Virus record (IMG/VR): IMGVR_UViG_3300045922_000715
Coordinates: 1-28,365 of that record
Direction: 5' to 3' (one strand)
Length of the DNA stretch: 28,365 bases
DNA from: a virus
A model generated the notes under the pieces. That model was not told the DNA's origin. It searched no databases and saw nothing but the letters and a program-made list of their open reading frames with translations. The position numbers and the translations under genes are program-made. Positions 15,962 through 24,646 of the stretch are shown here, in pieces; position 1 is the first letter of the stretch; the number at the start of each line of letters is the position of its first letter.

Positions 15962-16618
15962 TTATTTGTTTTCTCTCTCTTCTCTAAGCTTAGCCAGCAT
16001 TTTGAGGACATCCCCAAGTTTTGACTTGTCATCCGACAGAGAGGATAACGGAGACACTTCTACTGTATTATCATCGATTTTCTTTAGAATCCCACCATTT
16101 GGCAAATTTAATCCCATTTGTGGTGTTTTCCCGTTTCCGGAATCTGGATTTTTAATTTTTTGTAACATTTCCATACACTTCATGTACATTTTAAAGTTTT
16201 CAAAATCGGCACTTTCTATAATTCTAGGGTCTTTAGTAACAGCATAACGATCTAAGATATCCCTGTAATAATTTTCCAAAGTCGACATGGCGTCAACAAG
16301 AAGGCTCACACTTCGGTTCTGGGTTATTTCTACCTTTTCGGCTAGGTTTCTTGCCATGTTCTCGTAATGCTCAATTTTACCTTGGTAAAAATTATTCTTA
16401 TAAGATATATAAAGTACGATATTTTTCTTAACTCCCAGCTTGAGAGCTATGTCATGATAAGTTTGGCCGTTGTAATACATTTCGATCATACGAGAGATCT
16501 TCTCGCTTGGCACGTTAAAAATCCCAGGCAGTCCGTCTTCGATAAACTGCTCAAGAGATTTTATCTCTTTATCCGTCATGTCTATAGGGTATTCACCCTT
16601 TGGAACTATGTTTGACAT
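15962..16618 (-). CDS. hypothetical protein with helix-turn-helix segment
   Basis: 218 residues from the ATG at 16618 (a GTG 21 nt upstream is an alternative). Residues about 42-70 (MYYNGQTYHDIALKLGVKKN) fit a helix-turn-helix of the kind seen in phage small terminases and regulators. A helical middle follows (MSTLENYYRDILDRY) and the C terminus is charged. Overlaps the preceding gene by 26 nt. It may be a DNA-binding regulator or small terminase, but it lies far from terL and on the other strand, so terminase is doubtful. Confidence 0.65.
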   Translation of the reverse strand: MSNIVPKGEYPIDMTDKEIKSLEQFIEDGLPGIFNVPSEKISRMIEMYYNGQTYHDIALKLGVKKNIVLYISYKNNFYQGKIEHYENMARNLAEKVEITQNRSVSLLVDAMSTLENYYRDILDRYAVTKDPRIIESADFENFKMYMKCMEMLQKIKNPDSGNGKTPQMGLNLPNGGILKKIDDNTVEVSPLSSLSDDKSKLGDVLKMLAKLREERENK

Positions 16619-16958
16619 CTTTAAAGTTATTCCCGTCACTGTCGACTACAATCACCTCAACCTCAGGCCATAGTATGGTATGGACAGTTCCTATGAGAGC
16701 TTGAAGTCTTTTTTCATGATATTGATCAGGTTTGTATTTTTCTTTGAAGCTTAAAGTAAACTTGACCATAGATCCAAGACCTGGCACTGAAGCTTCCGGC
16801 GTGGTTACGAGATTGTAAGAAACAGAAACTTCGGCAATATCATCAAAGAAAATAAAAGGGGCTGTTTGAAGCGTTTTTACGTGCATCTCGCTAAGTCGAC
16901 CACTTAAAATAGCACCTGTCTTTAAATCTTTAAGTATGTTAGGATCTACCTGGCGCAT
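16593..16958 (-). CDS. hypothetical protein
   Basis: 121 residues, mixed alpha/beta by appearance, with a beta-rich middle (FIFFDDIAEVSVSYNLV; SMVKFTLSFKEKY) and a strand VEVIVVDSDG near the end. No family recognised. A strong GGAGG lies 5 nt before the ATG, which overlaps the end of the Mre11-like gene. Probably a small accessory protein translated together with the nuclease. Confidence 0.65.
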   Translation of the reverse strand: MRQVDPNILKDLKTGAILSGRLSEMHVKTLQTAPFIFFDDIAEVSVSYNLVTTPEASVPGLGSMVKFTLSFKEKYKPDQYHEKRLQALIGTVHTILWPEVEVIVVDSDGNNFKDVKHSSKG

Positions 16959-17902
16959 AATTCCTCCAGATAAGACTTTACACCTTTTTTGTCAGTTATA
17001 CCAGGATAATTTTCTAGGTACTCAAATATGGTTTTAAATGATTTGGCCTGCATCTTTCGCTCAGAACTGTCGGTAGGCCTTGCTACAACCTTACATTTAC
17101 CTTTGAGTTTTTTGCTTGTCTGTGCTATCCATGTCGAAGGCCCCTCGAGTTCTACGAATGTTTTGGGCCCAAGATTCAGAGAAGCAAGGTCTGTATCGGG
17201 AGTAACCTTGTAAGTTCTAATTGGCTCCAAAACTAAAGAAGTATCAACGAAGCTCCACTGGCCGTCGAAAGTCCAGATGCCTTTGATCTCATTCGCATCG
17301 GAAAGACTGTCCCACTTCGGTGTTCCTGGGTAAAATACCCGTCCTACTGTCTGAGACTTGTGTATATGTCCTGAGATTATATGTGTAAAGTTTAGACGAT
17401 TTTGATCAACGCCGTGTGGTGCGTAGAATCCGTTCTCAAATTCAGAGCCGTCAAAAGTTTGATGGCAGAAGAGTTTTTTTGCACCAAGTTCAGCGAGCTT
17501 ATTTGCCTCTTCAACAAACTTTTCATTATCTGAAAAATAGGGCATAAATCCACAGTTGCCATATTTTTGGGGCTTGTCGATTATCATGATATTGTCAATG
17601 CCCATTTTAAGGGTATCAAGAGCAGACATCTGACCCTCTCTTTGTTTATCCCCAATCTGGTCATGATTACCAACCAAAAGAATGACTTTATCAAACAGGG
17701 TCGACATCTTTGCAATGGTTTTTTGCCAAAAACTTACAACCTCAAGCCTAAGAACCGCATGCGTATGAAACAGGTCGCCACCAACAACAAGAGCGGTGGC
17801 TTGAAATGTTTCCTGGGTCTTTTCGACCAAGGAAAAAATCTTCTCAAGATCTGAGAGATTGTTTGGCTGTGCGTGTGGGTCACCGATAAAAATCGTCTTC
17901 AT
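16946..17902 (-). CDS. Mre11/SbcD-like nuclease (T4 gp47-like recombination nuclease subunit)
   Basis: 318 residues with all metallophosphoesterase motifs: GDPHAQ (7-12), GGDLFHTH (41-48), GNHDQ (78-82), CHQTF (146-150) and SGHIHKSQ (177-184). These ligate two Mn ions for 3'-5' exonuclease and endonuclease action at DNA ends. The C-terminal part matches the length of a DNA-binding cap domain. The partner is the Rad50-like ATPase at 12620-14677. The ATG at 17902 overlaps the preceding stop as TAATG after an AGAAGGAAG site. Assignment of the pair to recombination-dependent replication and repair follows the T4 gp46/47 model. Confidence 0.93.
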   Translation of the reverse strand: MKTIFIGDPHAQPNNLSDLEKIFSLVEKTQETFQATALVVGGDLFHTHAVLRLEVVSFWQKTIAKMSTLFDKVILLVGNHDQIGDKQREGQMSALDTLKMGIDNIMIIDKPQKYGNCGFMPYFSDNEKFVEEANKLAELGAKKLFCHQTFDGSEFENGFYAPHGVDQNRLNFTHIISGHIHKSQTVGRVFYPGTPKWDSLSDANEIKGIWTFDGQWSFVDTSLVLEPIRTYKVTPDTDLASLNLGPKTFVELEGPSTWIAQTSKKLKGKCKVVARPTDSSERKMQAKSFKTIFEYLENYPGITDKKGVKSYLEELCAR

Positions 17903-18204
17903 TATTCTTCCTTCTGTTTTACAGCCGATACATACCGGCTTTCAACGATGATGAACTCGCCCTCGATACCAGGAGCTTTACGGGTCAACTTAGCCCATTG
18001 AGCTGTCATCAGAATATCCTCTTGGATATAAGCAATGGAGCCAGATTTGAAAATTTGACCATCAACCTTAGAGTCTGCCATAAGCCTAAGCGGTACAAGA
18101 TTTAATTTTTGTCCAGGAAGAGCTAGGCCTGCCCTAACTTCTGTTCGGATGCCCTGTCCTTGCTGATAAGGTTCCAATATGAATAACCCATTTAAAGCTA
18201 TCAT
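17902..18204 (-). CDS. putative GroES-like co-chaperonin
   Basis: 100 residues, GroES-sized. Strand by strand it follows the GroES plan: NGLFILEPY at the N terminus (GroES HDRVIVKR), a loop RAGLALPG (24-31) that parallels the mobile loop GGIVLTG, KSGSIAYI (53-60) against KVGDIVIF, and EFIIVESRYVSAV (83-95) against EVLIMSESDILAI. The LAL triplet would be the hydrophobic anchor that docks on GroEL. It starts with a strong AAGGAG site in an ATGA overlap with the sigma gene. A GroEL-like gene begins about 2.7 kb away on the other strand. Overall identity is low, so the call rests on pattern and context; T4 gp31 is a precedent for a divergent phage co-chaperonin. Confidence 0.7.
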   Translation of the reverse strand: MIALNGLFILEPYQQGQGIRTEVRAGLALPGQKLNLVPLRLMADSKVDGQIFKSGSIAYIQEDILMTAQWAKLTRKAPGIEGEFIIVESRYVSAVKQKEE

Positions 18205-19250
18205 AACTTAACTCCTTTTAGTCTTAAAACTTTCTGTTGCAATATAGGAAGCTTTCTCGCAGCGTCAATCATCTTCGACATCAAATCTTGTTTGAGAAGA
18301 ATATCTTCAGGTGTATCGGAGCCATCTGAGGTCCCTTCAAGGTTAGAATATATGGCATCATCATTATCCGATGAAGATATGGACGCGTCAATAGATAAAA
18401 CACTTGCGGCGTTTAAAAGACTAGAAAGCTGATCGGGAGTAACTTTTTGTTTTGGGACCCTTATTCCGTTCTTTTCATCTTCGATGTAGCTTTTATTTAT
18501 AGCCTCTGCAAGTTGATTAAGATCTTGGATATCATGTTTAAACCGCAAAGAATTTGCACGGTACAGTATAGAGCTATCGGAAGGGTAAAAATGGATTGTT
18601 GTTTCGGAGTAACTATCGATCATGTTTCCGGTCATGCGGCCAATACAGACACCATTGAACACTTTAGAATATTCACCTACCCATTTATCTACACCGGAAA
18701 CCAGGCCCATAGAAGCAATCCCGATCATGTCCATTAGGGTTAGGTGGTTTCTTGGAACCTTCCGGTAAAAAAGTTTTGCCCTATTAATCGCTAACGGCAT
18801 GTTGTTTTCTATAAGCTTTCTTCGGGCTTCAACAAACTGATTGTAGATTTTTTCAGACTTTTCTGGAAAAGGACCTTTCCAATTGTCTCGTATGAATTTT
18901 ATAAGGTTGTAGTTAATGTGGAAGCTTTGAAGCTCTTTAATGTCACCATTCTTAATGGCAGGCGTGATTCGGCTACTGAAAACTTTTGACTTTTCTCTAA
19001 AATAAGGACGTGCGCTTAGAATTTGTCTGTTGGTGACAGCTACCAAAAGTATAAACTGCTTGTAGATCTCGCGAGACTGAGCAAATACGATGATACTCTT
19101 CCTAAAACGCTCTTCGAGCTTCATGACGAGTTCAACCTGAGCTTTTTGATCGGAGCCGTCCTTATTAAAATTAAGGATAGCCGTAAGCTCTTCGGCAAGC
19201 TGCCTCAAACTGTTGTCATATTCTTGGTTATTCGTCGCCTTTTTCTTCAT
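18201..19250 (-). CDS. divergent sigma-70-like factor with truncated region 4
   Basis: 349 residues. Region 2 is visible at about 145-217: NNMPLAINRAKLFYRKV, then LTLMDMIGIASMGLVSGVDKW and a basic GRMTGNMIDSYSET stretch, as in the core-binding and -10 recognition helices. A region-3-like part follows, then an acidic Ser/Asp-rich insert (about 290-325). The protein stops at LPILQQKVLRLKGVKL, the beginning of region 4.1, so the -35-binding helix-turn-helix is missing. T4 gp55 is a known late sigma factor lacking region 4. The ATG at 19250 overlaps the helicase gene; a TTG one codon earlier is possible. Likely directs host RNA polymerase to phage promoters without a -35 element. Confidence 0.78.
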   Translation of the reverse strand: MKKKATNNQEYDNSLRQLAEELTAILNFNKDGSDQKAQVELVMKLEERFRKSIIVFAQSREIYKQFILLVAVTNRQILSARPYFREKSKVFSSRITPAIKNGDIKELQSFHINYNLIKFIRDNWKGPFPEKSEKIYNQFVEARRKLIENNMPLAINRAKLFYRKVPRNHLTLMDMIGIASMGLVSGVDKWVGEYSKVFNGVCIGRMTGNMIDSYSETTIHFYPSDSSILYRANSLRFKHDIQDLNQLAEAINKSYIEDEKNGIRVPKQKVTPDQLSSLLNAASVLSIDASISSSDNDDAIYSNLEGTSDGSDTPEDILLKQDLMSKMIDAARKLPILQQKVLRLKGVKL

Positions 19251-20889
19251 CAACTTCCTTAGTTGGATCTTGTCCTCCTATCCATTCTATCACCGTTCCG
19301 GAAGACCTGTAAAATTCAACCCTTGTTTTGAGGTGTCTAACCATAGACTCAATACCCTTTACGTGAAAGTCATAAATTATAGACTTCTTTTTAGGTGGAT
19401 GAAGGTCTGCAAACTTGCTGATCTCAAGCCTTCTAACGCTTCGTCCAACAGCTCCCTGTTTTGTCCTGATCTCGCTCGTCCCACCTTGCCAGTTTATGGT
19501 GTGGTGTGTCGGGTAAATATTGGTACCAGTAGATATGCACGATGTCCCGATTAAAACCTTAACTTCTCCCCTGTTAAATTTTTCGACAGCATCCATAGGG
19601 TCACTGTTCTTAATTTGGTCATACATCCTTTTCTGCTCATCGCTCATCGAATTTATGAGCTTTTCAAGGATGTCGGGCTTGTTCTTCATGGCTTTTTTTA
19701 TCTTAGTCTTGTCAACACCTAAGATAACTGAGACGATCGTTAGTTTATCATCGGCACTTGTTGCTAATGCGTATGGAACTTTCAAAAACGGTGCCAACAT
19801 AAGTATTTGAGATAACTCATCTATCAAGACAAGGGTTGATTCGTTTCGAGATTCGGCCACGGCATTAGCAAGCTTGGCCGTAAAAGCTGCGATGTTTATG
19901 TTGTTTAAAAAATGTACACGTTTCATCTCCAAAGCATCTTGACTGTAAAATGTAGGGTTTGATGTTTCAACCGGTAAAATCTTAAAAGAATGGTCGCAGA
20001 TATATCCACCTTTAATAGCGTCTTCAGTGCTTAATTTGTAGACAGTCTTTCCTATGATGGCCTTTAAAAGCTTTTCGGTTCCATCTCCTCGAGTCTGGGT
20101 ACCGGACAGAAAAAATCGATATGGTATGTCCCTTAAAACTCCATGACATACGCTTTCTAAAGTTTCGGCAGGTATGGTATGGGATTCGTCGGCAAGCAAG
20201 ACCTGGGCTTGTGAGATTTCTTCGTATTCCTTGGTTCCTGGTTCAAGATTTGTTAAAGAATCAGAAATACATATCATGAAATTTTTACCAAATTTTTTCT
20301 TACCATCACCAACCATGCCTATCGCAGATGGTCCAAGGTAGTGTTGAAATCTTTCCACCATCTCCGTAAATATGGAAGCAGAAGGCACCATAATTACGGT
20401 TTTAAGGCCAAGTTTTTGAGCAATCATCAATATGATAAGAGATTTTCCAGCACCCGTACAAAGCTCGACGTTTCCGTGTTTTATATTTATAAGTTCTTCG
20501 ATAGAGGCAGACTGGTAGTTGTGAGGGGTCATATCCATACGGCGATACCACGGGTAAGGCCTAGGCCTTGGATAGTTTATATTGTTTGTAATTTCTACAT
20601 CAAGCTTATCTTGAAGATAAGGTAGATATCCTGGGCGGATACAAGCCTGCCCATCTTCTTGGAACATTACAGACTTTTCTATCTTAGATTTTAGCATTTC
20701 TCCGTGAGCTTTCCATCCTTCAGGGTCATATGAGGGCCAGCGCCTATTTTTCATATGACGCTTATACTGAAATTCTATAGACTTATTTCTATACTTTGTA
20801 AAAGTTTCAAGCTTGCTAATTTCCTCGTCCGAAGCAGAAGATAAGTCTAATATTGCTTTTGAACCAGATACAATTGTTGCCTTGATCAC
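19228..20889 (-). CDS. superfamily 2 DNA helicase, UvsW-like
   Basis: 553 residues. Helicase motifs: PHNYQSASIEELI (Q-like region, about 122-134), LCTGAGKS (motif I, 143-150), VIMVPS (Ia), LLADESHT (II), FLSGTQTRGD (III), VLIGTSCISTGTNI (V) and QGAVGRSVRR (VI). This is the layout of T4 UvsW, which remodels recombination and replication forks; it fits with the Rad50/Mre11-like pair downstream. An N-terminal extension of about 110 residues precedes the core. The GTG start is supported by GGAGG 4 nt upstream; the ATG two bases earlier leads straight into a stop. First gene of the leftward block. Confidence 0.9.
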   Translation of the reverse strand: MIKATIVSGSKAILDLSSASDEEISKLETFTKYRNKSIEFQYKRHMKNRRWPSYDPEGWKAHGEMLKSKIEKSVMFQEDGQACIRPGYLPYLQDKLDVEITNNINYPRPRPYPWYRRMDMTPHNYQSASIEELINIKHGNVELCTGAGKSLIILMIAQKLGLKTVIMVPSASIFTEMVERFQHYLGPSAIGMVGDGKKKFGKNFMICISDSLTNLEPGTKEYEEISQAQVLLADESHTIPAETLESVCHGVLRDIPYRFFLSGTQTRGDGTEKLLKAIIGKTVYKLSTEDAIKGGYICDHSFKILPVETSNPTFYSQDALEMKRVHFLNNINIAAFTAKLANAVAESRNESTLVLIDELSQILMLAPFLKVPYALATSADDKLTIVSVILGVDKTKIKKAMKNKPDILEKLINSMSDEQKRMYDQIKNSDPMDAVEKFNRGEVKVLIGTSCISTGTNIYPTHHTINWQGGTSEIRTKQGAVGRSVRRLEISKFADLHPPKKKSIIYDFHVKGIESMVRHLKTRVEFYRSSGTVIEWIGGQDPTKEVDEEKGDE

Positions 20890-20944
20890 ATGACCTCCAA
20901 AGTTATGATATCATATTTAAGCAAAGAGTCATGGAGGTTTTAAA
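20890..20944. promoter_or_regulatory. divergent control region between helicase and chaperonin genes
   Basis: 55 bp separating two GTG starts that point away from each other. Each end has its own GGAGG. The middle holds the perfect 12-bp palindrome TATGATATCATA (20904-20915), which reads as a TATGATAT -10-like box on both strands, similar to the ATGTGATA motif used elsewhere. It must drive both blocks or be an operator controlling them. No -35 pair is obvious. Confidence 0.6.
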
Positions 20945-22714
20945 GTGTCTATAAGAAAAGCTAAAACATCGGCAAAAATGTTCATTTCAGACCAGCAGCG
21001 CCTTCAAGATATCGTTCTTAAAACCATGAACCGTATCAGTGAAATCGTCGGCGCTACCTACGGACCTGGTGGCCGAAACATCCTTATTGAAAGCGATATT
21101 CCTGGAATCCCCAACACCAATACTAAGGACGGGGTAACAGTCTTTCAAGCATTAGGAGCTTCAAACTCATATGAACACCTCATCATCGAACAGGCTAGAG
21201 ACTCAGCAAAGAGAACCGCGACGGAAGCCGGCGACGGAACGACTACCGCAACTATTCTTTCGGCAGCTATTATTAATTATTTGTATGAGTTCTGTAACGA
21301 AAACCCTAAATTTAGCCCACAGAAGGTAGCTCGAGACGTTGCCTCCGTTGTTCGTAAAAAGCTCGTCCCTATGATCAGGGAGAGTTCTATTCCTATTAGT
21401 ACAGAAAATATTGAACTCCTTAGGCTTGTTGCTAAGGTTTCAGCGAACGGTGACGACGACATGGCCGATGCGGTCATGAAGGCTTTTGAAGAGCTTGGCT
21501 ATGGTGAAAACGCACACGTAACTATCAAGCAGGTCAGTGGTCCATACGGATATGAAGTTGGCCTGATCGAAGGTTTTCCTATTCCTATCGGATACGAAGA
21601 ATCTATCGGAAAGTTTCACCCAGCTTTCGTAAATGACCCAGGCAACCAAAGATGTATTCTTCAAAATCCAAAGTTTCTTTTATTTGATGGTCAGATAGGA
21701 GATCTGATCTCGCTACAAAACATCACAGATCAAGTTGGGCAAAAATATAACGATGGAGACGCGGACTATAAAAATCTCGTTATTTTTGCTCACGGATACA
21801 GCGATTCTGTAATCAACGCCCTTGCTTATAACTTTCAAGATCCAGCGACGATAAATGTAGTTCCGATGGTTACACCCAAAGCCCCTTTTATAAACGCTCA
21901 AACACATTTTATGCACGATTTAGCAGCGTTTACTGGAGCAAAAGTATTTGGAATGAAAGATAGTTTGGCGAAAGCTACAATTGCAGATCTTGGTTCTGGT
22001 ATGACAACATTTGAAGCCTATCGATTCAGATCGACAATAGTTGGCGATCCAGATCCTGTAAACATCGAAGTAAGAGCTGACGAGCTTGCACAGCAGAAAA
22101 AAGTAGCAGAAAGCAAGGAAGAAGGTATCTGGCTTGAAGAGCGTTTAGGTAAGCTTACTTCTGGTATCGCAAAACTTACGATTTACGGAGGCTCTAACGG
22201 AGAGCTTAAAGAAGCTCACGACCGATGCGAAGACGCTGTGTGCGCTGTTCGGGCCGCTATCAGCAAGGGCGCTCTTCCAGGTGGATGTCGCATTCTTTTA
22301 AATCTTTTTGATTATGTGGTTTCGTCTAAAGATGTGCCAAATCATGTAAAAAATGTTCTTGCGCCATCTTTGATGGTACCAATTACAAGACTCTTAAACA
22401 ACGCCGGAGTCAACGATGAGGAATCGCAACAAATTATCGAAAAGCTTTTGGCTGATAAGAACCTTGTATACGATGTGGAAAACCAAAAATTCGGAACAGC
22501 AGAAGAGCTTGGGGTATTTGATTCGCTGCCTGCTGTAGAAGAAGCACTAAAAAATGCAACGTCTATAGCAACTGTAATGGGTACACTTGGTGGCCTTATT
22601 GCATATCCTAGAGATGAGGTCTTTGAAAGACAAGAGGCCGCAGCAGATGCCGAAATGCAGAGAATCATCGAAAATCCTACAGCTTTTACAAACGAAGCCA
22701 ACGAGAGGATTTAG
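20945..22714 (+). CDS. groEL: phage-encoded GroEL-like chaperonin (Cpn60)
   Basis: 589 residues; folds phage proteins in an ATP-driven ring. The ATP site is conserved: ATYGPGGRN (about 37-45), TKDGVTV and GDGTTTATIL, with the catalytic Asp of GDGTTT. The apical region is divergent (GKFHPAFVNDPGNQRCILQN). The equatorial C-terminal half has ERLGKLTSGIAKLTIYGG and AVRAAISKGALPGGC, as in group I chaperonins. It is about 40 residues longer than E. coli GroEL and lacks the GGM tail. GTG start behind GGAGG; the stop overlaps the terminase start. It is first in the structural block, suggesting folding of virion or packaging proteins. Large phages such as phiEL are known to carry their own GroEL. Confidence 0.93.
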   Translation: MSIRKAKTSAKMFISDQQRLQDIVLKTMNRISEIVGATYGPGGRNILIESDIPGIPNTNTKDGVTVFQALGASNSYEHLIIEQARDSAKRTATEAGDGTTTATILSAAIINYLYEFCNENPKFSPQKVARDVASVVRKKLVPMIRESSIPISTENIELLRLVAKVSANGDDDMADAVMKAFEELGYGENAHVTIKQVSGPYGYEVGLIEGFPIPIGYEESIGKFHPAFVNDPGNQRCILQNPKFLLFDGQIGDLISLQNITDQVGQKYNDGDADYKNLVIFAHGYSDSVINALAYNFQDPATINVVPMVTPKAPFINAQTHFMHDLAAFTGAKVFGMKDSLAKATIADLGSGMTTFEAYRFRSTIVGDPDPVNIEVRADELAQQKKVAESKEEGIWLEERLGKLTSGIAKLTIYGGSNGELKEAHDRCEDAVCAVRAAISKGALPGGCRILLNLFDYVVSSKDVPNHVKNVLAPSLMVPITRLLNNAGVNDEESQQIIEKLLADKNLVYDVENQKFGTAEELGVFDSLPAVEEALKNATSIATVMGTLGGLIAYPRDEVFERQEAAADAEMQRIIENPTAFTNEANERI

Positions 22715-24627
22715 TGACTTTAGAAGAAAAAGAAGAACAGCTAAAAAAAGAGCATTTTTTAGATGTTTTAGAAAACGCTGAACAGCTTTCAGATTGGGTT
22801 TATACCTATCTAGGTATACGTTTACCGTCAGACACAATCGACCCAGACTCTAATAGTAACCCGATTAATGCTATGTGGGAAATTTATGAGGCTGTAAAGT
22901 TAAATAAAGGTGAAGATATACCTGGCTATATCATGCTTTCGGCTCGTGAAGCCTACAAAACTTTATCCAGTTCTATCCTTGAGGTTTTAATTCTATCTCA
23001 CTTTCAGCTTTCTATTGCCCACATGGCGGCGATCGCATCTCAAAGTAATAAAGCGATCAGCTATATTCAGTCATTTCTAGTTAAATTAAAACCATATTAC
23101 GACTATCATGGTTGGACAAAGGTCGGAGATTCTAAGACTAAAATTCAGTTCCAAACACCACAAGGAAATTCTCCTTACATCACCGTGATCATTTGCACTT
23201 TACAGGGAGCAAATTCCGAGCATGTACCTATCATGTTCTTGGATGAGGTTGACGTTGTTCGTGACCCTCAAGCTTACGACGAAGCAAAGATGATTCCTGG
23301 CATGGAAAGAGGAACCTTTCCGATCACGGTAAAACTGTCGACTCGAAAGTTTGCTTTCGGTATGATGCAAAAAGAACTTGAACTTGCCAACACAACAGGT
23401 GAGGCTATTAAAAAGTGGAATATCTTAGACGTTACCGAAAGATGTCCGACAGAACGTCATGAACCAAACGAGGATGGCAGTAAAGTTGGGCTTTATGTGC
23501 ACAAGAAACTTCCGTTAAGGTCCTCATTTGAAAGCGATTATCAGGCCTTGCCAGATCCGCAAAAACCGGACTGGGAGAAGGTCAGCGTCCATCCAGGATG
23601 TGTCAGATGTCCGCTTGTAGCTGTTTGTAAGGGTAGGCTTGCCGACAAACCCCTGACAGCAAAGGCTACAAAATCAAGTCTTTATAAACCCATCAAATCT
23701 GTTATCAACAACTTTAAGAAAATCCCACCAGACATGGCAGAGGCTCAGCTTATGTGTTGGAGACCTTCAACCAAGGGCTTGATATACCCAAGGTTTGAGG
23801 CTACCCAACAAAACGGAAACATGGTTTCCATTTCTAAAGCATGGGAAATAGTAACTGGCGAAAAAAAAGATGATGTAAATATTACACAGTTTGTCGGTAT
23901 GCTTCACGATATTGGTGCAAAGTTCTATGCTGGAGTCGACTGGGGATACACCCACGAAAGCACGATTGTTGTCATGGCCGTCACCGCATCTGGGTACTCG
24001 TTCATAATTGACACCTACGGAAGCCCAGGTCTTGAGATTCATGATTTTGTAGAGATTTGCGCTACTTACCAGGAAAAATACGGTATCGGACGATGGTTTT
24101 GCGATAACGCAGCTCCAGCAAATATTAAAACCCTTAAAAAACGCCTTAAAATGATAGCAACCCATGTAGTAGTTCCTGATTTTAAAAAAGATGTCCTTGG
24201 CGGAATCGAAGCTATCCGTAGCCAGATTGTAACTTCTACAGGGTCTAGGAGGCTTTTGGTATTGGCAACACCTGAAAATGAAAAGATTGTTCAAGGTTTT
24301 AAGGTACATCACTTTAAGCTGGACATGGCCGGCAACCCGACAACGACACCAGATGACGAAGAATATGCGGATATTATGGATGCCTTAAGGTATATCGGGC
24401 AAAACGTGTTCTCCGTAACTGCCCAAAAGCCCCTTTCAGGTCAGAGTGTAGAGCCGACAAAAGCTATTCATCAGGCGGCCCAGGCAGACCCAAAGGTTGC
24501 CCAGGTTGCTCAGGGCGTAAATACTGAGCTTATGAAGTACGAGATTTCCAAAAGAGCAACCCAACCTTCGTCCCAAATCGATGATAATATAAAGAGGAAC
24601 CGTAAGCTGTTCTGGAACACGGAATAG
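22714..24627 (+). CDS. terL: terminase large subunit (ATPase and nuclease)
   Basis: 637 residues; pumps DNA into proheads and cuts it. The N-terminal ATPase has a degenerate Walker A SAREAYKT (76-83) and Walker B IMFLDEVD (173-180). A Cys cluster HPGCVRCPLVAVCKG sits in the middle, as often seen in terminases of large phages. The RNase-H-like nuclease has AGVDWGYTHEST (first Asp), RWFCDNAAP (second) and ADIMDALRY (third). The tail is Gln/Ala-rich. It uses GTG overlapping the chaperonin TAG by 1 nt, after GAGAGGA. Unlike the portal it has no intein. Confidence 0.93.
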   Translation: MTLEEKEEQLKKEHFLDVLENAEQLSDWVYTYLGIRLPSDTIDPDSNSNPINAMWEIYEAVKLNKGEDIPGYIMLSAREAYKTLSSSILEVLILSHFQLSIAHMAAIASQSNKAISYIQSFLVKLKPYYDYHGWTKVGDSKTKIQFQTPQGNSPYITVIICTLQGANSEHVPIMFLDEVDVVRDPQAYDEAKMIPGMERGTFPITVKLSTRKFAFGMMQKELELANTTGEAIKKWNILDVTERCPTERHEPNEDGSKVGLYVHKKLPLRSSFESDYQALPDPQKPDWEKVSVHPGCVRCPLVAVCKGRLADKPLTAKATKSSLYKPIKSVINNFKKIPPDMAEAQLMCWRPSTKGLIYPRFEATQQNGNMVSISKAWEIVTGEKKDDVNITQFVGMLHDIGAKFYAGVDWGYTHESTIVVMAVTASGYSFIIDTYGSPGLEIHDFVEICATYQEKYGIGRWFCDNAAPANIKTLKKRLKMIATHVVVPDFKKDVLGGIEAIRSQIVTSTGSRRLLVLATPENEKIVQGFKVHHFKLDMAGNPTTTPDDEEYADIMDALRYIGQNVFSVTAQKPLSGQSVEPTKAIHQAAQADPKVAQVAQGVNTELMKYEISKRATQPSSQIDDNIKRNRKLFWNTE

Positions 24628-24646
24628 AGGCAATCTTTAAAGTGAT

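Noticed and set aside
15962-16618. Small terminase subunit
   Set aside because: An HTH is present, but the gene is in the recombination block, on the opposite strand and far from terL; left as unknown HTH protein.
23767-24312. 181-residue minus-strand open frame inside terL
   Set aside because: Antisense shadow of the terminase nuclease domain; no context for a leftward gene in the rightward block.
22714-24627. Intein in terL
   Set aside because: The Walker B and nuclease motifs run continuously at normal spacing, with no intein blocks.
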